Part shown: piece after piece, positions 53,844-62,249 of the stretch
How positions within the stretch are numbered: position 1 is the first letter of the stretch
Layout: each line of letters opens with the position of its first letter
Origin: Microbacterium lemovicicum
Lineage (GTDB): Bacteria > Actinomycetota > Actinomycetes > Actinomycetales > Microbacteriaceae
DNA length: 64,000 nucleotides
Assembly (NCBI RefSeq): GCF_003991875.1
Contig: NZ_CP031423.1
Location: forward strand, 1,736,001-1,800,000
Direction of reading: 5' to 3'
Position numbers and translations under genes: made by a program
Notes under the pieces: generated by a model
The model's database searches: none
Told to the model about the DNA's origin: nothing
The model's input: the letters and a program-made list of their open reading frames with translations, nothing else

Positions 53844-54887
53844 TCAGATGGTGGGTGGGGTCCGCTTCTCCTCGGCGACGACGGATGCCGCGGCATCCGG
53901 TGTGGTAGCCGTGCGCGAGTCGCGCGACGAGGCCACCAGGCTTGCGATCGTCGCCACCGCCATCGAGGCCACGATCACGCCGAGGGAGACCCACGTGGAG
54001 ATCTCCGGAGCCCACTCGATCGGCTCACCGCCGTTGACGAACGGGAGCTCGTTGACGTGCATGGCGTGCAGCACGAGCTTCACGCCGATGAAGGCGAGGA
54101 TGAACGCGATGCCGTAGTGGAGGTAGCGCAGTCGGTCCAGCAGGTCGCCGAGGAGGAAGTACAGCTGGCGGAGGCCCATGAGGGCGAAGAGGTTCGCCGT
54201 GAACACGATGAACGGGCTCTCGGTGATGCCGAAGATCGCCGGGATGGAGTCGATCGCGAACAGCAGGTCGGTGACGCCGATCGCGGCGAAGACGATGATC
54301 ATCGGCGTGAAGATCTTCTTGCCGTCGACGACGGTGCGCAGCTTCTTGCCGTCGTAGTGGTCGCTGATGTCGACCATCCGGCGGAGGGTGCGCACGATGA
54401 AGCTCTCGCGCTGCACGTCGTCGGAGTGGTCGTCGCCGGGGAAGGCCTGGCGGAACGCCGTCCACACCAGGAACGCGCCGAAGACGTAGAAGATCGGGCT
54501 GAAGTTCTCGATGACGGTCGCGCCGACCAGGATGAACGCGCCGCGCAGCACGAGGGCGATGATGATGCCGACCATCAGCACCTCCTGCTGAAAGCGGCGC
54601 GGCACGGCGAACTGGCTCATGATCAGCACGAAGACGAAGAGGTTGTCGATCGAGAGGCTGTACTCGGTCAGCCAGCCGGCCACGAACTGCCCGGCGTACT
54701 CCCCGCCGACGAACGCCCACATGATCCCCGCGAACACCAGTGCGAGGGTGACGTAGAAGATGACCCAGAGGGTCGACTCCTTCGTGGAGGGGATGTGGGG
54801 GCGCTTCAGGATCAGCAGCAGGTCGGCGGCGAGGATCAGCACGAGCACGACGAGCGAGCCGATCTCGAACCAGGCGGGAAGTTCCAC
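53844..54887 (-). CDS. TerC family integral membrane protein (Mn export type)
   Basis: A 347-residue protein with about nine membrane segments. The family signature is clear: GWLTEYSLSIDNLFVFVLIM and FAIDSIPAIFGITESPFIVFTANLFALMGLRQLYFLL, with acidic residues in both repeats. TerC/Alx-type proteins (for example YceF and YkoY in Bacillus) export manganese, helping metalation of secreted enzymes. An RNA element of the matching riboswitch class appears upstream, which supports a Mn role over tellurite resistance. GTG start at 54887. Confidence 0.93.
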   Translation of the reverse strand: MELPAWFEIGSLVVLVLILAADLLLILKRPHIPSTKESTLWVIFYVTLALVFAGIMWAFVGGEYAGQFVAGWLTEYSLSIDNLFVFVLIMSQFAVPRRFQQEVLMVGIIIALVLRGAFILVGATVIENFSPIFYVFGAFLVWTAFRQAFPGDDHSDDVQRESFIVRTLRRMVDISDHYDGKKLRTVVDGKKIFTPMIIVFAAIGVTDLLFAIDSIPAIFGITESPFIVFTANLFALMGLRQLYFLLGDLLDRLRYLHYGIAFILAFIGVKLVLHAMHVNELPFVNGGEPIEWAPEISTWVSLGVIVASMAVATIASLVASSRDSRTATTPDAAASVVAEEKRTPPTI

Positions 54888-54904
54888 AGCGGCTCACGGC
54901 CTTT

Positions 54905-55036
54905 CGAGGAGGGGATGACGGATGCCCGAAAGTCTCTCCCCGCGGCACCCGTCGAACCGGATGCGGCGTCGCGACCCGGGCGGCCGTCTGCGGCCTCCGT
55001 GATGACGGGCGCGCGATGACGGGATACTCCCTCTCG
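54905..55036 (-). promoter_or_regulatory. Probable yybP-ykoY (Mn2+) riboswitch before terC
   Basis: On the minus strand the RNA begins with CGAGAGGG and ends with CCCCTCCTCG, forming a P1 stem with one bulge. Inside, GGGAGTATCCC (55021-55031) matches the conserved GGGGAGUA loop of this class, and GAGAGACTTTCGGGC (54924-54938) matches the second Mn-binding loop (GAGACC-like). The downstream gene, a TerC family protein, is the most common target of this riboswitch. A covariance search is needed to confirm it. Confidence 0.6.
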
Positions 55037-55158
55037 CGGGTCCAGGATACAGCCGCACGGGATCTGAGACGATCGGACCGGTGCCGACACTGGTGTGGTG
55101 AGAGACGAATGCGAGACAGTGGTCACCGCCCGGTGACCACCCCGATCGGACGGACGAC

Positions 55159-55725
55159 ATGACCGAGCAGCATCCGCGCGACGACGCCGCGCTCGTGGCC
55201 CTGGCCGCGGGCGGCAGCGAGCGTGCGTTCCGCTCCCTCTACCGCGCGTACGTCCGCCCGGTGTACTGGACGGCGCACGCCCTGGTCGGCGACCCCGCCG
55301 ACGCGGAGGACGTGACCCAGGAGACCTTCCTGGTGGCGTGGCGGAAGCTGGGGGGCCTCGAGCTCGCCGGCGACTCGCTGCTCCCGTGGCTGGCGACCAT
55401 CTGCCGGTTCCAGGCGGCCAACCGGGTACGACGCCGGCGACGCGACCGCGCCCACACCACCGCCCTGGTGGAGGATGCGCTGCCGGCGACGGTGGACGTG
55501 GCGCAGCAGGTCGTGGACGCGGAGACGACCGCGGCGATCCTGCGCGAGGTCGACGGGCTTGGAGACCTCGATCGGGAGATCTTCCGTCTGTGCGCCGCCG
55601 AGGGTTACGCCTACCAGGCCGCCGCCGACGAGCTCGGCGTCGGCCACGGCGTCGTGCGCAACCGTCTCTCCCGGATCCGCACGCGCGTGCGGACGGCGAT
55701 GACCGAAACGGAGAGCACACCATGA
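55159..55725 (+). CDS. ECF-type RNA polymerase sigma factor
   Basis: A 188-residue sigma factor. Region 2 is SERAFRSLYRAYVRPVYWTAHALVGDPADAEDVTQETFLVAWRKLGGL and region 4 is DREIFRLCAAEGYAYQAAADELGVGHGVVRNRLSRIRTRVR, with a short linker and no region 3. The ATG is immediately downstream of a purine-rich stretch without a strong ribosome site. It overlaps the next gene by 4 bases, the standard sign of a sigma/anti-sigma pair. Confidence 0.92.
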   Translation: MTEQHPRDDAALVALAAGGSERAFRSLYRAYVRPVYWTAHALVGDPADAEDVTQETFLVAWRKLGGLELAGDSLLPWLATICRFQAANRVRRRRRDRAHTTALVEDALPATVDVAQQVVDAETTAAILREVDGLGDLDREIFRLCAAEGYAYQAAADELGVGHGVVRNRLSRIRTRVRTAMTETESTP

Positions 55726-56942
55726 CCACTCCCACCCCGCCGTCCGCCCCCGGCGCGCTCCCCGTCCTCAGCGACGAGCGCGTCGACGCGATGGAGGACG
55801 CGCTCTTCGCCGACATCGCCGCCGAGCGCTCGACGTCGCAGCACCGCCGCGCGCGTCGCGGGCGTGTCTGGTGGGGGGCGGGTGCCGCGGCCGCCGTGGT
55901 GGTCGTCGCCGCCCTTATCGCCCCTGCCGTCGGCGGCATCGTCGCGCCGGTGCGTGAGGAGAGCGCGGTGGCTCCGGCATCCGGGTTCGATTCCGGGTCC
56001 GCCGGCTCCGACTCCGCCGGTTCCGGATCCGCCGGGAGCGTGGCGACGGACGGTGTGGCCCCCGAGGCCGCCGCTCCGGATGCCGCGCGGGGATCCGCAG
56101 GCGCCGAATCCTCCGCCGGCCTGTCCGGTCAGTCCGCGGTCGGCCAGGCGGGCGATGCCACGCGCGAGATCATCGCGTCGGGCTCGGCCACCGTCGTGGT
56201 CGACGACGTGCGGGCGGCGCTGCGCCAGGTCAGCGATGCGGCCGTGGCCGCCGGGGGCTTCGTCGAGTCGTCCACGCTCGGCCGGTCCGGTGCAGCCGTT
56301 CCCTACGAGGGCGGCATCGCCGACACCACGTACGCGCCGACGCCGACCGACGGCGGCTGGGTCACGGTGCGGGTGCCGTCCGACCAGCTCGCCGGCGTGA
56401 TGGATCGGCTCGCGGACGTCGGGGAGGTCACCGAGTCCTCCACGAGCAGACAGGACGTCACGGACCAGTCGATCGACCTCGACGCCCGGATCGACGCCGC
56501 GCAGGCCTCCGTCGATCGCCTCACGGCCCTCATGGCCGAGGCGGGCAGCGTCGGCGACCTGATCGCGGCCGAGTCGGCGCTCTCCGAGCGTCAGGCCACC
56601 CTCGAGTCACTGCAGCAGCAGCTCCAATACCTCGACGCGCAGGTGGACATGTCCTCCCTGTCGGTGTCCGTCCTGCCACGCACGGTGGCGGTGGCCGCCG
56701 ATCCCGCCGGCTTCGGCGACGGTCTGGCCGCCGGCTGGAACGGCCTGATCGCCGCGCTGAACGGACTGGTGGTCGCGCTCGGGTTCCTGATCCCCTGGGT
56801 GGTCGTGATCGCCGTCATCGGACTCGCCGTGTGGGGCGTCGTGAGGCTGATCCGGCGACGCCGCACCGACAGCGCCGGCGGCCCGGATCTCGCCGGCCGC
56901 GCGCCGGCCGGCGAGGACGCGTCGCGCTCAGTCGGCGAGTGA
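55722..56942 (+). CDS. DUF4349 membrane protein, presumed anti-sigma factor
   Basis: The ATG at 55722 overlaps the sigma factor stop (406 residues). A cytoplasmic N-terminus of ~45 residues (LSDERVDAMEDALFADIAAERS) resembles short anti-sigma domains, followed by a membrane segment at ~50-72. A Ser/Ala/Gly-rich stretch leads to a DUF4349 domain from ~145 with a central coiled coil (LDARIDAAQASVDRLTALMAEAGSVGDLIAAESALSERQATLESLQQQLQYLDAQV). A second membrane segment near 355-378 precedes a basic cytoplasmic tail. The DUF4349 domain would sense an envelope signal. Its stop overlaps the convergent sortase gene by 15 bases. Confidence 0.85.
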   Translation: MTTPTPPSAPGALPVLSDERVDAMEDALFADIAAERSTSQHRRARRGRVWWGAGAAAAVVVVAALIAPAVGGIVAPVREESAVAPASGFDSGSAGSDSAGSGSAGSVATDGVAPEAAAPDAARGSAGAESSAGLSGQSAVGQAGDATREIIASGSATVVVDDVRAALRQVSDAAVAAGGFVESSTLGRSGAAVPYEGGIADTTYAPTPTDGGWVTVRVPSDQLAGVMDRLADVGEVTESSTSRQDVTDQSIDLDARIDAAQASVDRLTALMAEAGSVGDLIAAESALSERQATLESLQQQLQYLDAQVDMSSLSVSVLPRTVAVAADPAGFGDGLAAGWNGLIAALNGLVVALGFLIPWVVVIAVIGLAVWGVVRLIRRRRTDSAGGPDLAGRAPAGEDASRSVGE

Positions 56943-57575
56943 CGCGAAGACGACGAGGTTGTCGGTGTAGTGCCCGATGGACGTGTCGAAGGCTCCCGCG
57001 CAGGTGATGAGCCGGAGCTCGGGGGTCGGCACGTTGCTGTAGACCGCGTCCGTCGGGAACTCCGACTTGGCCGACTGGGTCGTGCCCGTCACGATGAAGC
57101 GGTGCTCCGAGCCGTCCGCGGCCACCGTGAGCACCTCGTCACCCGGGGCGAGCTCGCCGATGCGCGCGAAGACGGCCGGCGCGGTGGGCGAGTCGACGTG
57201 CCCGGCGATGATGGCGGGGCCGATGTCTCCGGGCCGCACTCCCCCGGCGTACCAGCCGGCCAGGTCGTAGTCGACGGGCGCGGCGAGCCGGCCGTCCGCG
57301 TCGATGCCGAGATCCTCGAGCGCCGAGTCCACCCCGAGAGCGGGGATCACGACGCGCACGGGAATCTCCGCCGGGGCGAATGCCGCGGCATCCCGTTCCC
57401 GCGGATCCTGCAATCCTCCGGCGGCGAGGGGATTCGCCGACGCGGTCGGCGTCGGCGTGGAGACGGGCGCCGGCACGCTTCCGGCGGTCGAGGCGCAGCC
57501 GGCCGCCGTGAGCGCGATCGCGGCCGCGAGGACGACCGCGGCGAGGCGCGGTCGTCCTGCGGTCGGCGACGGCAT
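56928..57575 (-). CDS. Class F sortase
   Basis: I chose the ATG at 57575 (215 residues). A lipoprotein-like signal ends in LTAAGC (Cys near residue 24), then a linker and the sortase domain with IAGHVDSPTAPAVF (catalytic His) and RLITCAGAFDTSIGHYTDNLVVFA (catalytic Cys). No Arg follows the Cys in the usual catalytic position, so the third catalytic residue is unclear. Class F sortases lack an N-terminal membrane anchor segment of classes A-E; the lipobox here would anchor it instead. It overlaps the DUF4397 gene stop by one base. Confidence 0.85.
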   Translation of the reverse strand: MPSPTAGRPRLAAVVLAAAIALTAAGCASTAGSVPAPVSTPTPTASANPLAAGGLQDPRERDAAAFAPAEIPVRVVIPALGVDSALEDLGIDADGRLAAPVDYDLAGWYAGGVRPGDIGPAIIAGHVDSPTAPAVFARIGELAPGDEVLTVAADGSEHRFIVTGTTQSAKSEFPTDAVYSNVPTPELRLITCAGAFDTSIGHYTDNLVVFASLAD

Positions 57576-58405
57576 CAGGAGAGCAGCGCGTGCAGACCGG
57601 CGCCGCCGACGCCTCGCGCCTGCGCGGAGGCGAGGAAGCCGCCGCCGGTCTGCACACCGCCGACCGGGGTCAGTCCCACATCGGCGCTGTCGAGGATCGG
57701 GACGATCGTCAGTCCGCCCTGCGCGTTGTCGAGCACGAAGAGCGTGGTGACGCTCCCGTCGGCGACGTTCACGTCGACGCGGTCGGTCTTGCCCCCCGCG
57801 GCGGTGAGGTCGAGAGTCCACGGACCGGCCGGCACCTCGGCATAGGTCGTCGCCGTACCCGACTTCGCTCCGGTCGCGACGGCGAGGCCGGTCGAGGTCT
57901 TGACGTCGACGCTCGGCGACAGCGTCGAGGCCTGCACGACGCGGATGCGCGCGTTGCCGGGGGTCGGCGTGGTGAGGTCGTCCTCGAAGGCACGCACCTG
58001 CAGCGCCGAGTTCGGTCCGTAGGCGGCGACGGTGGTGGCGTCGGCGGAGGCGACGGACACCGTCGCGGAGATGGCCACCTTGCTCCAGTCGCCGGAACCC
58101 GCCGAGATCATGCTGACGGTGTAGGTGCCCGCGGGCAGAACGCGGTAGTCGGACACGTCGCCGTAGCCCACGGAGTTCAACTCGAGCACGGGGTCGCCGC
58201 CGCTGATCGAGGCGACGCGCACGTCGACCTGCTTCGTGTCGGGCGAGAAGTGCCCGAGCCGGAGCCAGCCCGGCTGCTCGACCGCGGACGGGGCGGCTGC
58301 GGTGGAGGGCGAGGCCGCGGAGGCGGGCGCGGCGATGGAGACGGTGACAGCGAGAGCGGTGAGAGCGGCGACGATGCCCGCACGCACGATTCGGGTGGTG
58401 CTCAT
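57575..58405 (-). CDS. Secreted DUF4397 protein
   Basis: A 276-residue protein with a clear signal peptide (VRAGIVAALTALAVTVSIAAPASAA, cleaved near residue 32). Two DUF4397 immunoglobulin-like repeats follow: WLRLGHFSPDTKQVDVRV...LPAGTYTVSM (about residues 45-135) and ARIRVVQASTLSPSVDVKTS...VPAGPWTLDLTAAGG (about 150-230). The C-terminus has no LPXTG-type motif and no membrane segment. Its place between the sortase and the 606-residue protein suggests a surface or matrix component. Confidence 0.87.
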   Translation of the reverse strand: MSTTRIVRAGIVAALTALAVTVSIAAPASAASPSTAAAPSAVEQPGWLRLGHFSPDTKQVDVRVASISGGDPVLELNSVGYGDVSDYRVLPAGTYTVSMISAGSGDWSKVAISATVSVASADATTVAAYGPNSALQVRAFEDDLTTPTPGNARIRVVQASTLSPSVDVKTSTGLAVATGAKSGTATTYAEVPAGPWTLDLTAAGGKTDRVDVNVADGSVTTLFVLDNAQGGLTIVPILDSADVGLTPVGGVQTGGGFLASAQARGVGGAGLHALLS

Positions 58406-58433
58406 GTGCTTCTTCTTCCTGTGTTGTGGGCGG

Positions 58434-60254
58434 TCATTCGATCGTGGTGCCGATCGAGACGGGGTAGCGGAGGATGAGGTCTTCGCCGTCGGCGGCGACG
58501 AGGGACGGCGTGAAGGTGCCCCGGAATCCGTCGACGAGTGCGCGCGCGTCGGCCGTGGGCTGTCCGTCGGACACGAGGGCGACGCCGCCGAGGCTGCGCA
58601 CGGCCACCGTGCGGATCACCCCGTCGGTCTCGCCGTCGACCAGCGGGAAGCCGCTGACCCGGACGTCGGCGGCGGACGCCATCGTCGCGAGGATGACGAC
58701 GATGCGGTCATCGACTCGACCGGATGCCACGACTGCGCGCTCTGCGTCGGACATCCGGACCGCGGGGTTCGCCAGGAGCTCTCGGCCGACGCGCAGTCGC
58801 ACGTCGGAGGCGTGCTGCTGGTCGGAGGCGGCGAGGACGGTGCCCTGGGGTGCGACGGCGCGGATGTCGGCGCCGTCGAAGGCGGCGACGGGAACGGACG
58901 AGTCCAGCGCCTGCTGCGCACCGACGCCCGGCTCGAGCTGGGCGCGGAGGGACTCGGTGTCGACGAGGTAGCCGATGGAGCGCCAGTCCGCATCGGCGGC
59001 CGCCGCGCTGGACGCGTCGACGATCCGCGCGGAGGCGATGCCGGCGAGGAACAGCTGCTCAGCGACGTCGCCGTCGACCAGCACGGTGGCGGAGGTGCCG
59101 AGGTTGTCGCGCAGCCAGGTCGTCACCGATGCCATCGTGGCGTCCTGCAGGGCCGTACCGGCGGGCTCCTCTGCTGCGGGTGCTTCTGCAGCCGGTGCCT
59201 CTGCCGCGGGAGGAGCGACGGCGGAATCAGCCGGGCGGGCGGTGGAGAGCGAGAGCACGAGACCGCCGGCCAGCAGCACCACGAGGACGGCGAGGGGCGC
59301 GAGGCTCACCAGGAGGGCGCGTTCGCGGACCCACGCACCGACGCGCTGCGTCGTCGAGGGCTCGGGCGCCTTCTGGGCCGGGAACGGCGCTGCGACCGGA
59401 GCAGCGGCGGCGGCCGCCCGCGCGGTCTTCGACGTGGCGACGTAGGCCGGCTTCGTGATGGGCGGGGTGGTGCGCGGGGCGGGCAGTCCGCTCGTCGGCC
59501 GCGGCGGGGGCGTGCTGACCGGTGCCCGTCCGAGTGACGCGGGCTGCCTCCAGTCCGTCGATGCCGCGGCAGTGGCCGACGTGGGCCTCGGCGCCGTCTT
59601 CTTCTCCCCCGCAGGCTTCTTGTCCCCCGAAGGCTTCTTCGCCGCGGTGGGCTTCTTCGCCGAGGCAGGCTTGTCCGCCGAGGCAGGCTTGTTCGCCGGT
59701 GCGGGCCGATTCGAGTCGGCTCCGTTCAGCGTGACGGGAGCCTGAGGGTCGGTCACCGGCTTCGGCGATCCGACGCCGGCCTCCGGCGCGATTCCGGGAC
59801 TCTGCGGGGCGATCGCCGGCCTGTCGGCACGTCCGGGAGTCTTCGCATCGGCCGGTTTCTGCACGCCCGCGGGCCTGCTGGCCGTCGCGGGCTTCTTCCC
59901 CGCGGCAGGCTTCTGCGCCGCGGGAGGCTTCTTTCCCACGGGAGGCTTCTTCCCCACCGCAGGCTTCTTGGAGGTGGTCGGCTTCTTCGAGCCGAGCGGG
60001 GTCCGCGCGCCGGTCGGCTTCGTCGTGCCGTCCTGAGCAGCGGTGGGGGTTGCGGCGCCGGCGCCCCCCGGTGTCGTCGCCGCAGAACCGAGACCGCCGG
60101 CATCCGTCGTCGACGCGCGGTCCGCGCTGCTCGCGGGGCGCTTCCCACCCTTCGACGTCGCGCGCGGCGTGGGGCGGGCGGGCTTCTTCGACGGCCGCAC
60201 GCCGGGCGGCGTGGTGGCCGGCCGGGACGCGCCAGGGTCCGGCCGCGGAGTCAT
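58434..60254 (-). CDS. Lys-Pro-rich membrane protein with extracellular domain, function unknown
   Basis: A 606-residue protein. Residues 1-305 are low-complexity Ala/Pro/Lys/Thr sequence with repeated KKP units (KKPTTSKKPAVGKKPPVGKK... and a second block AKKPTAAKKPSGDKKPAGEKK), presumably cytoplasmic. One membrane segment lies near 315-340. The extracellular C-terminal ~260 residues form a compact domain with TATVLVDGDVAEQLFLAGI and VRSLGGVALVSDGQPTADARALVDGFRG. I do not recognise the domain. It is first in a three-gene unit with the DUF4397 protein and class F sortase. Confidence 0.75.
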   Translation of the reverse strand: MTPRPDPGASRPATTPPGVRPSKKPARPTPRATSKGGKRPASSADRASTTDAGGLGSAATTPGGAGAATPTAAQDGTTKPTGARTPLGSKKPTTSKKPAVGKKPPVGKKPPAAQKPAAGKKPATASRPAGVQKPADAKTPGRADRPAIAPQSPGIAPEAGVGSPKPVTDPQAPVTLNGADSNRPAPANKPASADKPASAKKPTAAKKPSGDKKPAGEKKTAPRPTSATAAASTDWRQPASLGRAPVSTPPPRPTSGLPAPRTTPPITKPAYVATSKTARAAAAAAPVAAPFPAQKAPEPSTTQRVGAWVRERALLVSLAPLAVLVVLLAGGLVLSLSTARPADSAVAPPAAEAPAAEAPAAEEPAGTALQDATMASVTTWLRDNLGTSATVLVDGDVAEQLFLAGIASARIVDASSAAAADADWRSIGYLVDTESLRAQLEPGVGAQQALDSSVPVAAFDGADIRAVAPQGTVLAASDQQHASDVRLRVGRELLANPAVRMSDAERAVVASGRVDDRIVVILATMASAADVRVSGFPLVDGETDGVIRTVAVRSLGGVALVSDGQPTADARALVDGFRGTFTPSLVAADGEDLILRYPVSIGTTIE

Positions 60255-60615
60255 GACTGCACTCCGCGGTGTCGGTTCCTGCGTCGGGGGGTCAGGACGC
60301 GGGTCATACGCGCTATTCGTCGCTCTCTCCCTATCGGATGGGGGGTGCGACGGGATCGACGGTCAGCGCTTCCCCGCGCCGCCCTCCCCCAGTGCCTCCC
60401 CTTGGCGACTCGAGGCTATACCCGGAGCGACACCTGCGGGGTCGGAAACGTGCTCGGGATCGGTCGCGCCCCCCGGAGCGACACCTGCGGGGTCGGACGC
60501 GGCTCGAGATCGGTCGCGCCGCCCGGTTCCTGCGTCCCCCTGTCGACGTGCATGCCGGAAAGCTACTCCGCGCCGCCGCCGGGCGACAAGGGCGCCGGTG
60601 CGCAGCCGGCTCGTG
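60255..60615. other. Intergenic region with a ~51-base tandem repeat, between the Lys-Pro-rich gene and NUDIX gene
   Basis: Two tandem copies of a ~50-base unit occupy 60421-60470 and 60472-60520. Each contains CCCGGAGCGACACCTGCGGGG followed by a variable block and GATCGGTCGCGCC. The rest should hold the promoter of the three-gene surface locus on the minus strand. No gene is seen. Confidence 0.7.
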
Positions 60616-61335
60616 TCACGGCAGCGGCAGAGGCAGGACGCGCTCCCGGTCCCAGGGCTCCGTCCAGCCGAGACGATCGAACAGGGCGTCGAGGATCAAC
60701 CCGGTGAAGCCCCACACGATGTGCCGGCCCACGGGGGTCCGCACCGTGAAGCCCGGGCCGCGGAACACCTCTCCCCCGCGCCGCAGCACGGTCACGCCGC
60801 GATGCGCGGGATCGAGGAGGTCGGCGACGGGCACCCGGAACACGTCGGCCGACTCGGCCGTGTCGACCACGCGGACGGGGGATGGATGCCGCCACCAGGC
60901 CAGCACGGGGGTGACGAGGTGCCGGGAGTACTCGAGGGGCAGTGCGGCGAGCGGGCCGAGGATCTCGACGCCGGAGGGATCCAGCCCGGTCTCCTCGACG
61001 GCCTCGCGCAGAGCGGCGGCGACGGCGTCGTCGTCTTCGGGATCGACGCGACCGCCCGGGAAGGCGACCTGCCCGGGATGCGCGCGCAGCGTGTCCGCCC
61101 GGGCGAGCAGCAGCACGTCGAGGTCGCTCGACACGGCGCTCGCCTGCGCGTCGTGGTCGGCGGGCAGCCCGTCGAGCACCCCGAAGAGGATCAGGACGGC
61201 GGCGGGGCGGGCCTCCGGAGGCTCGGGGAGCGCCTCGAAGACGCCCAGACGAGGACCGGGGTCATCGGATGCCGCGACATCGGCCAGCTCCCTCAGCTGC
61301 GCCCGTGCGCTGGAGGCGGAGGAGAGATCGGTCAC
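60616..61335 (-). CDS. NUDIX hydrolase, CoA pyrophosphatase type
   Basis: A 239-residue enzyme. The NUDIX region reads AFPGGRVDPEDDDAVAAALREAVEETGLDP, with two extra residues between the first Glu and the REUxEE block compared with the canonical box, as in the NudL-like group with its GGxxxxxD spacing. HPGQVAFPGG just before is the CoA-pyrophosphatase signature (UPF0035-like). It probably hydrolyses CoA or oxidised CoA. It is a single minus-strand gene, divergent from the GT2 operon. Confidence 0.88.
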   Translation of the reverse strand: MTDLSSASSARAQLRELADVAASDDPGPRLGVFEALPEPPEARPAAVLILFGVLDGLPADHDAQASAVSSDLDVLLLARADTLRAHPGQVAFPGGRVDPEDDDAVAAALREAVEETGLDPSGVEILGPLAALPLEYSRHLVTPVLAWWRHPSPVRVVDTAESADVFRVPVADLLDPAHRGVTVLRRGGEVFRGPGFTVRTPVGRHIVWGFTGLILDALFDRLGWTEPWDRERVLPLPLP

Positions 61336-61469
61336 CCCGTCAGGCTACGCCGCTCCGGCGACACGGCCCGCGCGCCCTGCGCGTATCGATCCGGTCGTCC
61401 GGTGTCAACGGCCCCGGCCCCTCCGCGGCCCGCGGCTACGGTGGCCGGACCCGAACCTGGAGGAGCGAC

Positions 61470-62249
61470 GTGCCCGACGACGTCCCCCGATCGACCGTGT
61501 CGGTGGTGATCCCCGTCAAGGACGACGCCGACGACCTGCGCCGCTGCCTGCGCGCGCTGGCGCTGCAGTCGCGCCTTCCCGACGAGATCGTGGTGGTCGA
61601 CAACGGCTCGACAGACGGCTCGGCCCAGACCGCACGCGACGCCGGGGCACGGGTGGTGCCGTGCGGCACGCCCGGCATCCCCGCGGCCAGCGCGACCGGC
61701 TACGATGCCGCGACCGGCGACCTGATCCTGCGACTGGACGCGGACTGCACGCCGGCGCGCACGTGGGTGGAGTCGGTCGAGCGCACCTTCGCCGAGCGCC
61801 CCGATGTGGGCGCCGTCACCGGCGGCGCCCGCTTCACCGACGGCCCGCGGCCCCTGCGGCGTCCGTTGGCGGCGGTGTACCTCACGTCCTACGCCGCATC
61901 GACCGCTCCCGCCCTCGGCCACCGGCCCCTGTTCGGATCGAACCTCGCGCTGCGCCGGAGCGCGTGGCGCAGCATCCGCTCGCAGGTCCACCGATCCGAT
62001 CCCGGAGTGCACGACGACCTCGACCTCGCCTTCCACATCGGCGAGCGGTACGCGATCGGGTATCTGCGGGACTCGCCGATGGGGATCTCGATGCGGCCGT
62101 TCACGCAGCCGCGGGGCTTCGCGAAGCGGATCGATCGCGGGTTCCGCACGGTCGTCCGCCACTGGCCCGCCGACTTCCCGCCCATCCGCTGGACCAGGAG
62201 AGCACTGCGTCTCGCCCGGCAGACCCCCCCGAGGCGGCCGCGGCGATGA
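61470..62249 (+). CDS. Family 2 glycosyltransferase
   Basis: The GTG at 61470 has GGAGGAGC 8 bases upstream and gives 259 residues. The GT-A fold is visible: VSVVIPVKDDADDLRRCLRALALQSRLPDEIVVVDNGSTDGS and the metal-binding LRLDADCTPARTWVE. LFGSNLALRRSAW and VHDDLDLAFHIGERY complete the domain, and there is no membrane segment. The acceptor is unknown, probably a cell envelope polymer or lipid. It is first in a three-gene plus-strand operon with 4-base overlaps. Confidence 0.88.
   Translation: MPDDVPRSTVSVVIPVKDDADDLRRCLRALALQSRLPDEIVVVDNGSTDGSAQTARDAGARVVPCGTPGIPAASATGYDAATGDLILRLDADCTPARTWVESVERTFAERPDVGAVTGGARFTDGPRPLRRPLAAVYLTSYAASTAPALGHRPLFGSNLALRRSAWRSIRSQVHRSDPGVHDDLDLAFHIGERYAIGYLRDSPMGISMRPFTQPRGFAKRIDRGFRTVVRHWPADFPPIRWTRRALRLARQTPPRRPRR

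Noticed and set aside
57575..58405. LPAGT in the DUF4397 protein as a sortase motif
   Set aside because: It is internal, within a beta strand pattern, and not followed by a membrane segment and basic tail.
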